The notes under the pieces are model-generated. The model saw nothing but the letters and a program-made list of their open reading frames with translations. It was not told where the DNA came from and ran no database searches. From assembly GCA_030704615.1 (NCBI GenBank), contig CM060734.1:35914042-35978041 (forward strand): 64,000 nucleotides of DNA, given 5' to 3'. This DNA comes from Takakia lepidozioides. Lineage: Eukaryota; Streptophyta; Takakiopsida; Takakiales; Takakiaceae. This document shows, piece after piece, positions 55,790 through 64,000 of this stretch; the stretch's first letter is position 1; every line of letters starts with the position of its first letter. Made by a program: the position numbers and the translations under genes.

Positions 55790-58700
55790 ATGGTGAAGTC
55801 GAAGGTTGTCATTGCTCCTCTCACTGAGTACGAGAAGCTACGTGAGGCTAACATTGCCATCGTGAAGGATGCCACGGCGAAGTTGAAGCAGGCCTTCGAA
55901 AGGTAAGGATCGAACAGTTCAGTGACCCAATCCTTTGACAATGCATGCATGGCTAACAGTGTGATCTCTTCCCATTTGCATAGTAGATGAGGTGTGATCA
56001 AGAGGCGGCGTTGTTGGTGTGAATGTAGAAAAGGCTTGAAAAATGCAAGTTGAGTGTAGTTTAGGGTATAGGGTAGGCCGGAGTGAACCGCATTTGACGG
56101 GCAGCCATTGGGACAGCGGTAAGGCACTTCATCGTTTTCCAGCTCTTTTATGAACATTAAGGTATGAGCTGCATTTGTCTTGTGTTAGTCGTTTAAGAGG
56201 GGAGATAGTCAAGTAACCTGTGGGCCGCAGTGGAAGTATTTTTGCAGGATTACGGGTGTGAAACCGCGTCGGAAGGCACGGTCTCGTGGAGCTCCTATCA
56301 AAGGTCCGGCAAGACGAAGTGCCCGACTCGTCACCATGACTGGAACAACTGCCAAGCCCAAAGTAATTTTTGACATAGACGACGACGATCCTTACCTCCC
56401 ACCACAAAAGGGAGCAGTACAGGAAGGGATTGGGGATTCAGCCGACTCCATGTCGGAGGACGCAGATGCAGGCACAGTGGTGCACGCAGGGAAAAAACGT
56501 GGTGCAGGCACACCGTCTCCATCTGTGAGTGCATTTTATGGGCATATTTGTAGTCTCTCACCACTTATTCCGAAGGTGAGCACAACCTCAGGAGTGTCGA
56601 ATAGTATCATGCGGACTTCATTAGGGGCCATCGGGGAGGGATTGTCTAAATACTTGGCAGATTTAATTGCGTGTCAATATTCTTCTTCTTTCTTTTCTGT
56701 CTCTTCCGTGCTTTGTAGGTCTGTCCGTCATTTGCATGTTTGGTTTCGAAGGGGGTGTGCTGTCATAAGCACATTCTCTGTCTAGATTCAGCTTATGCAT
56801 TTCTGTCTGTCCATTTTCTGAGTGGAGGAGCTGCACATTGCCCATGTGCATGTGGCCCCCATATTCCATAGCACTATTTACAACTTTGTAAGCAGTAGGT
56901 CTCGTATGTTGAGCACATTCCATCTTTTCTCACAGCTTTTAGGTATGCCCCTCCCTATTGCATGTTTGGTATGGATTTCAGGCAAAACCCATACATAAAA
57001 GGGGTCGGAAAAGTCTTGGGCGCACATCATTGAAGCCAATCCAATTTGGCCGATTTTCTAGCCAAGATCTGTCTGATTTTTGGGTAATCCGACCTGTACA
57101 AATCATGCGTATTGTTTATACTTTATGACACCTTTATGTCATGATATGGTGTGGTCCTTGTAGTTGGATTTACTTGGCATTGTGTTTCATGTATGGAAAC
57201 CCAGGGCAAGCAAAAACAGAAGCAGAAAAATGCCACAGGAGTCGGCCCTCAGTCCCCCCAGGTTTTCCATACTCAGCCACCAATACCAGGCTCTCAATAT
57301 CGCTCGAGTACGCAACGGCCCCCCAACACAATTATGCAGCTGGCCATTATGGCCCTCATGCTCCTCCTCCATATCGCCCACCTCCTCCTCCTTATGGAGG
57401 TGGCAGGCCACCTGAATATCCTCCGCCGTATGCACAGGTCCCATATGACCACTATGGATCCTCGAGTGGTTCCCAACCACCATGGCCACCGATGGGTAGC
57501 TGGCCGAATCAACCCTTCAACGTTCCCGCACAGGTGCTAGCGGTTCAACCTGCAGGGGATGTGGTTCAATCAAAGGCTGACAGAACCAATGCCTTGAGAC
57601 GAACAAATTATGCTGTGAAGGCTGCGGCATATAAAATGAAGGAAGAAAGAGAGGCAGAAGGTCTTCCTGCAACTGTAGTTGTTGTGAACAAGGCAGGAAA
57701 ACCAGTTGGTCAAACGAGGAATGTTTGGCATGCGGCCCTCAAAGGTCACGTTCATCGTATCTGTGATCCTTCTATAGCCATCAACTATCAGCCTGATGAG
57801 ATCATTGAAGAGCTCAAAGAAATCCTGGCCAAGCTATTTGAATATGTCCCACGTGACTTGGATGATATTGCGTTGCAAAACACAATAGGCACAATTATGA
57901 AGTCCCGACGGCATGACTTGCACAAGGAATGGCAGAAAGGTGGGGGGGAATCCATGGACGTGTTTGATGAGCATTGGAAGAGCCTCACCTCCTATTGGAG
58001 TACAGAACAGTACTCCAAAGTGCAGACCCACTTGAAGACAACAAATGCCCGCGTTCAAAATCACACCAAAACGGGCCGGGGAGGGAAGGACAGCATGGAG
58101 GCACGCTTAGTAATAACCCTCATGAGCTTTCTCACTGTACTCCTCTCAATACATTCTATGAATGCCAATCTTTAATGCTGGTTGGATTATGGTTTAGTAT
58201 TTCAAGCAATTTTGGAGCTGAGCTTTAGTATAAAATTATTTTTGTGCTGACATGATTGTTCAATCTTGACGTTGCATTATCTTCAGTGGTTTTGTTATGG
58301 TTTTGTATGGTTGAGCCATTGAGTACAAATTGCACATTGGCTTCATATTGTTTGTTATGTTGGGTTCATATGTGGGAAAGAGAAACCGGGTGCCCCCCTA
58401 CGTTGGCTGACATACAAGAATACTCTGTCTCAAGGATGTCAGCTGGGAGCGATAGGCGGGTAAGTGAGACTCAACAACCATGTGCTTTCAGTACATGTGC
58501 GCCTTGTGTATTAAAGCACGTCTGGTTGCTCAAGTTCTCAGTGAATGATTTAAGTGTTGAAAGAATATATGTATTCATAAGAGTGCCAGTGTGTTGATTA
58601 ACAAAACTGAGTTTGGTACCTCTAACCACTTCTTGGTTTGGACTGAGATCTGTTGGGTTTGGGTTTGTTGATTTTCACTATAAGCCATTATTGTATCCCT

Positions 58701-59510
58701 AGGACGGCCCTGTTTGGCCAGGTCTAAGTCCATCAAGGTGTTTAGTAGAGGGTTAACACATTTTACTTCAGAAGTTGCTGCGTGTGATCATTGTATCCCT
58801 AGGACTGCATGTGTGGTAGAAGGACCTGTGCCTGAATTTACTACTTTGCTAGAACAAAAGTGAGACCAATATTTTTGTACATGTGAACATGTTGTAGTCA
58901 TGGTTGCCAGCGTTTGATGAATATGTGTCTGGTTGGTGTGATCACCCAATATGGATTGATAGGTAAGGTGCTTGATGTTGTGCTCAAATATTGGCAGGTG
59001 GAAAAAAACTTGCTGGAACATGTTGTCTTATGCATTTCTGTCTATATGGCAGGAAGCGAGTGTAGCGTATTTTGCCATAGTCGGAAAGGTGGATGCAATG
59101 GAAAAACAAGTCGAGGCTCAAGGGTCTGATATGCTGGAGATGAAATCATGGATGCAGAACATGATGGACTCTCAGAAGGCAATGATGCTCAAATTGGGGG
59201 TTAATGTCCCCCTGGCAGGTCCAGTGACATCTGGCATGAATGATTCTGGTGTCACTATATCAAAAAGATTGGCGGAGCGGTTTGAGACCGTAACTGGCGA
59301 TCAATCTCAACTCTCCCCTAACCCTATCACCAATGATGGTTTGCATCTGTCCAAGCAGTTCGCCATAGGGAAGGCAGGCACTGAGACAGCAATTTCAAGT
59401 CAGCATGCCTCTGTTACAAATGAAGCTACTGATCATGATGCCCGTGATATGTCTGAGAAGCCTGGTACACCGGATTCAAATATGCATGATTCCTTGGGGA
59501 ATTCACATGG
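55790..59510 (+). pseudogene. Transposase_24-type CACTA gene, interrupted
   Basis: Exon 1 55790-55902 (MVKSKVVIAPLTEYEKLREA..., before GTAAGG) joins exon 2 at 56248-56524 through a split Arg codon. That exon is basic then acidic. A Pro/Tyr-rich region at about 57190-57520 contains a frameshift at a C6 run near 57321. The frame 57320-58120 has the Transposase_24 (Ptta/En/Spm) core: LRRTNYAVKAAAYKMKEERE and YVPRDLDDIALQNTI, then WKSLTSYWSTEQYSKVQTH. A further exon at about 58370-58460 (CPPTLADIQEYSVSRM, before GTAAGT) and the last, from about 59053 after GCAG, form a coiled-coil-like tail. The frame is cut at 59511 by the next CACTA-type end. Confidence 0.8.
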
Positions 59511-60559
59511 CACTAGAAGAAAAACGCGGAATAACCACTCTGTTAACCACTCATTTTGAGTGGTAAAAGACACTAAACCACTCTGGCCCCAGAGTGATGA
59601 AGAACCAGTGCATTAGGACAAGTGAGTGGTAAAAGACATTACGTGGCACCGGTGGTTAAGGACAGTGGTTCGAACCACTCACGTCCGGGTCCACCTGTTA
59701 GCTGACGTGTCACTGAGGTAAACCAACCACTTATGACGTGTCACAGTGGTAAACTGACGTGTCATAGTGGTAAAGTAACCACTTCCGTTTTGTAGTGGAG
59801 ACGTGTAAGCCGGTGGTCCATGGATGATATTGGAGATTATGTCGACACGTGGCGACACTCTCAGCATGGACACGTGTCGTGTGTCAGTGCTACGAAATGG
59901 ATGGAGTGAAAAATTCAATGACTTCCGAAACCACTTGTTGAGTGACCACAAAATGACTCATAGAGTCATTCTATGAAAACTGAGAATGTACAATATCACT
60001 CACAGAGTGGTTATGTGAGTGGATGACGTCTCTCAGCAGGTCATTGGAATGATTACCCACAGAGTGGTGTGTAAGCTATTTGAGTCATTCATGGTGTCTC
60101 TCTGAGTGGGAACTATGGATTGGAGTCATTACTAACAGAGTGGTGTGTAAGTGATTAGGAATACCACTAGAGGAATTCATACCACTAGTATAGTAATATA
60201 TATGTGACTACTTATACCACTATACAAGTGGTAATGTAAGCAATTGTGTGCATTTGGCTACTCCCACAGTTTTAAATTATACCATTATTACAGTGATGTG
60301 CAAGTGATTATGAACATGACTAGAGGAACACATACCACTAGTGTAGTGTTTAAAGAAGTACCATTGGGGATTCAAGCTCCACAAAATAGAATAGAATCCC
60401 AGAGAGTTAAGTGCTGGAACACTGTCAACAAAATCTAGCCATGATAAAAGCACTAAGCCTAACTTCTACACGGCGTCTCCGCATGCATGCTAGGAACACT
60501 GAACTGCTTTCATGCCTTCTTCTCACTGCCAGCAATGTCTATGCCCGGACGAACGAAAT

Positions 60560-61699
60560 CTAAGCCCTCTTCATGTTCTTCTCTGGCCAAAGACAATTCA
60601 GACCAATGACATCCTCCAACATTGTTTGCGGTGGGACCTCTTCCTCGTTAGGGTGAAGCAAGACACAATTGACAATATAGATATCACTCACCTCAACCCG
60701 CCACAATCCCTCAAGTATAACACGACAATGATATGTATCTTTGCCAGGCACACCAGTGACAATTCCACTGGCAGCCCTGTGTCGTGGTAAATGAGGATCA
60801 TACAGGCTGATTTTGTCCTTCAACTTAAACTGCACATAACACCCACCATAAAACTCACATTAATCAACCCATGAACACATACATGTACATTGAAAACTAG
60901 ATAACGAGGACTGCCCAATATAAGCAATCACTGAAAGTGTAGAGTACTTTTGGTAGCATAAGAATATCTGCCACTGTAGCAGGGGGTTGATATTTGGGGG
61001 TTGCCTTTGAAGGCACCGCAGTTGGTGCACTGTCGGTGGCAGTATCAAGAGCGGCTTTCCCAACCTGCAAACATCACGCCCAACACCCTTAGCAGTTTCA
61101 TTTAGCAATGTATCTATTAATAGTTTGAAGTATCCAACATGTAAATGGCCACATTGTACAGAACTGATAGCCAACAGGTGCATGCATGCTCACCTCTAGT
61201 ACAGAAACTGCTGCATGGAGAGGTGCTTCCTGAAGGCCCACCTGACTCTTACTCCCGCTAGAACTTGGTGTTATGTCACCATTTGCATCAGTCAAGGACT
61301 TTGTGCCTTTGGTAGCAGTGGCTCTGGTTACACGCTCTCCTTTTCGCATGTACTTCTTCTCAGCTCCCTTCACGATGGCTGGGGCAGGGTCCTCTGCTTT
61401 AGTCCCCTTCTACATGCCAACAAAACAACAAGGTATAGGACATGAGTATGTCTTACCATACCTGATGCATAGAATTCATGGCACACACCAATAAAAAGGG
61501 GGCCTGCCCACTGCCCACCAGCGGCGTTGCATGGAGGGTTCCAAGTTTGGGCACCTCCTTGTACAGGTCCCAAGTTTGGGCACCTCCTCCAGGTAGGTGC
61601 TCCTTGTTGCAGCCACGTTTGCCCACCTCTAGATTGCACCCATGGGCCATTTGGGCCTTGTTGCATCCATGTCGTAGGTGGACCAGTAGCATTCGCCAT
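60560..61699 (-). CDS. CACTA-encoded TNP1-like protein, four exons
   Basis: Exons on the minus strand: 61699-61462 (starts MANATGPPTTWM, rich in Gly, Pro, Gln and Trp, before GTATGG), 61409-61194 (after ATGTAG, Lys/Ala/Thr-rich, before GTGAGC), 61064 to about 60946 (after TTTGCAG, donor uncertain) and 60829-60560 (after TATGTGCAG, stop at 60560). The last exon contains ASGIVTGVPGKDTYHCRVI followed by WRVEVSDI, the pattern of the TNP1/EN/SPM (Transposase_23-like) domain found at the end of plant CACTA accessory proteins. It may bind the subterminal ACCACTC repeats, by analogy with TnpA. No stop was seen inside the exons, but the third donor is a guess. Confidence 0.6.
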
Positions 61700-61773
61700 A
61701 GCCTCAGTCCCCCCTTCCTTTGCGCGCTTTGATGCAGCCTAACACAAGCCCCTCCACCCCACAAAGTTAGCAA

Positions 61774-63007
61774 TGATGGAAAATAAGGTCAACCGGGCAA
61801 CGAGCAAGGTCGGCAGTTCGTGAACGCATACAAACCTTGGCCCAACGTGCCAAGAAAAGTTTGGCATCCAATGGCGTGAATGCATGGAATGTCATGCTCT
61901 GGCGCCCTAGCAATGTCCCACATCCATTCAGTATTAAAACCCTAACACATGTTCTAACCCTTTGAAATTTAATCCAGCAGCCAAGCCATACATAGTCCAA
62001 CTCGTAAGCCATTCATCTTTCTAACAAAGTTTCCAGGTCATTCACATTTAGGAAAGAACCAAGGTTTGATATATGATTACACATCCCACTCACGCTGTAA
62101 TCGGAGGTCCCAATCATCCCGGGAGAACTCGTATGATGCAAATAGCTCGCTTTGTAAACTCATCACAAAAGCAGATTGCAGGTCTGGAGATAAATCTCCG
62201 GAACCAGGCTCAAAGCATATCAAGTTCGAAATGAAACAATCAACCACTCATGCCTTAAGTTCACAAGCCAATCATAGTAGTAATAGGCTTGGTTATATAA
62301 ACCAATCACCATCTCAGTCACTGTAAGCATATACATTTCATGAGCCATTCTCCAGCCTCTCCCTCACTCTCAGTCCAGCCCCACACACTCCCTTCTCCAT
62401 CAGTTCATCACTCCAAAGATCATTCCTCCGCCATACACCCCAGCCTCTTACTCACTTAGATTTACCCTAAAACCTTGCTCGGTTCTGCCTCTACCTCTGC
62501 TTTACACAAAACCCTACCCTAAACCCTACATGTCATGAAAATGCTCAATTGCTTCCACAATTTGAGAGGAACTAAGGGTGAGATTGTATTCATAAGACGT
62601 TGTTTGCCGTAGCCTTGTGGCCATTGACCCCGCGCCCAGTTTGAGCGGGAACAAAAGGAACAGAACCTACCTCTGTCAGGGGCTGACGTTGGTAGTAAGA
62701 CTTACCTTCATATAAAGACCACATGTCCTCCTTCCAACTAAGTTCAGCAGATGTTCAACAATCCTTTCACCATCTCTTCACACAAGACATCCCCTACTTT
62801 AATGATTGTACCGCTGGCATGAGCAACATCTAAAGGCAGTACACCAGCAACACTTCACCAGCAGAGACACCCATTCCATAGCACTCGAGCACTTTCATGA
62901 CCTCCTACTGTAATTCAGAATGCTGTTCCTTCTCCCATGAGTATCAAACCCCGCGATCGCGGTTGTCCCACCATTGTGCATGCCTTCCAATTCTAGGTCT
63001 TGAGTCT
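61774..63007. other. Interior of the second CACTA element
   Basis: No supported gene. Contains the sequence CATAAGACGT...TTGCCGTAGCCTTGTGGCC at about 62591-62622, also found in a carrier intron at 33485, and a telomere-like CCCTACCCTAAACCCTA at about 62515-62531. Confidence 0.45.
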
Positions 63008-63470
63008 CTGTCTGCCCCCTATTCCACCAGCTTTGCTCGTCATTGTACATTGAGAAAAAGCCACACCTTGCGATCGTGGTTGTCCCACCATCGTGCACAC
63101 CTTCATGCCCCGATTCTAGGTCTTGATTCCATGTCTGTCCCTATCCCACCAGCTCCGCTCGTCGTCTCTCATGATCAGACTCGACACTATAAGAAAACAA
63201 ACATAGCTCTGTCATGTTTGTCTTTCACGATCAAACTCGACACAAAGAAAACAAACAGATGCCACAATGGCAGGGAAGACAAAAAAAACGCGAAGTCCCC
63301 TCACTCATGATTGGATGGATGAATGTAGCGATAGATGGATGGATTTTGGGTTTTCCATCAACACACAAACCGCTAAAGTTTTTCACCACAGAAGTAATAC
63401 CAATCACTGGTGTGTATGTAATCACTAACGCGTAACCACTGTCCGAGTGGTTCCAACCACTAGCAGAGTG

Positions 63471-64000
63471 GTTCCAGTTACTAAATGGTCTGTAACCACT
63501 CACTCTACACCACTCTCAAAGTGGTACCAATCAATGGGGGTCTTTAACCACTCCAGATCTACGTATACTGTCCCCGTCCACGTGGAATAATATAGTTCAT
63601 ATTAAATATAGTTTGAAATGATAAATCTTAAATAAAAATTGAATTATTACACGTGGAGTAGCAAGTGGTTTCAATCACCTCCCATCACTCAGGTGTCTTC
63701 AACCACTCACAACCCACCCCAAAAGTAGTACCAATCACTCACGTGTATGTAACCACTCACAAGTGCCCACTTGAAGAGTGGTTCCAGTTACAAAAGGGTC
63801 TTAACCACTCACATTCCACCACTGTGCAAGTGGTACCAATCACTGGGGGGTCTTTAACCACTCCAGATCTACGTATATTATCCTCGTTCACGTGGAATAA
63901 TATATTTTGAAATGATAAAAATCTTAAAAAAAAAATTTATTACACGTGGAGTAGAAAGTGGTTTCAACCACTTCCCATCACTGAGGTGTCTTTAACCACT
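63471..64000. repeat. 310-bp tandem repeat in the right subterminal region
   Basis: The unit starting GTTCCAGTTA at 63471 recurs at 63781 with the same internal order (ACCACTCCAGATCTACGT, CACGTGGAATAATAT, TTACACGTGGAGTAG). The second unit runs off the window. Both contain many ACCACT and CACGTGG words. Confidence 0.85.

Larger units (their letters stand above)
48950..59510. mobile_element. CACTA (En/Spm-like) transposon, right end lost
   Basis: The left terminus reads CACTACTACAGATTAACG at 48950, and the next 300 bp hold repeated ATGACTACA/TGTAGTCAT words, as in subterminal regions of CACTA elements. Inside are a tnp2-type transposase gene on - (51772-55678) and a Transposase_24-type gene on + (55790-59510), the two-gene content of plant CACTA elements. 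No inverted right terminus is visible before 59511, where a second CACTA-type element starts inside the last exon, so the original right end must lie beyond the window or be lost. A PPR fragment at 49691 appears captured. Confidence 0.75.
59511..64000. mobile_element. Second CACTA-like transposon, right end beyond window
   Basis: Begins CACTAGAAGAAAAACGCGG at 59511. 59511-60592 is a subterminal region dense in AACCACTC/GAGTGGTT words, nearly the same as 1486-2612. The interior carries a minus-strand gene of the TNP1/En/Spm kind (60560-61699) and a conserved block (63008-63353) shared with the first copy. From about 63410 to the window end the ACCACTC vocabulary returns as the right subterminal region, with a 310-bp tandem repeat. 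No tnp2 gene is present, so the element is probably non-autonomous. Confidence 0.75.

Overview
This window looks like nuclear DNA of a land plant. The evidence is intron-rich genes for a plant-type Sec61 beta, ribosomal protein eS27 and an MTM1-type mitochondrial carrier, a telo-box promoter, CACTA elements encoding tnp2, DUF4218, DUF4216 and Transposase_24 proteins, a Ty1/copia element primed by initiator tRNA-Met, and a PPR fragment. A seed-free lineage (fern, lycophyte or bryophyte) is my guess from the CR-type nuclease fossil and the Helentron-like parts. The sequence does not prove it.

Layout. 1-1485: no gene seen. 1486-3570: truncated CACTA-like copy. 3571-6390: spacer and three tandem arrays. 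6395-8936: broken Ty3/gypsy gag-protease. 9228-9990 (-): fossil resembling CR/Crinkler-type nucleases. 10114-10828: ORF with a 2A-like motif. 12352-15870: AT-rich tract with a pyruvate-kinase-like exon, a long Asn/Ser/Asp-rich frame carrying four WSYVSYG-type repeats and a C-terminal membrane segment, and the spliced 3' end of an unidentified gene. 18558-21323: the conserved core, Sec61 beta (-) and eS27 (+), divergent across about 600 bp. 24132-29111: Ty1/copia element with matching LTRs and target duplication but a scrambled interior. 31188-35613 (-): ten-exon MTM1/SLC25A39-like carrier. 38408-46311: decayed RPA-like gene, OTU protease ORF, and two halves of a Helentron-like protein in opposite orientations. 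48950-59510: CACTA element with tnp2 (-) and Transposase_24 (+) genes. 59511-64000 and beyond: a second CACTA element inserted into the last exon of that Transposase_24 gene. Its left end matches the copy at 1486.

Only Sec61 beta (secretory translocon), eS27 (small ribosomal subunit) and the mitochondrial carrier look intact and conserved. They share no pathway beyond general growth. Almost everything else recognisable is transposon-derived and carries stops or frameshifts, so the window is a gene-poor, repeat-rich plant region with nested insertions. Splice sites and indels were judged by eye. Single-base frameshifts, many at homopolymers, could be sequencing errors.
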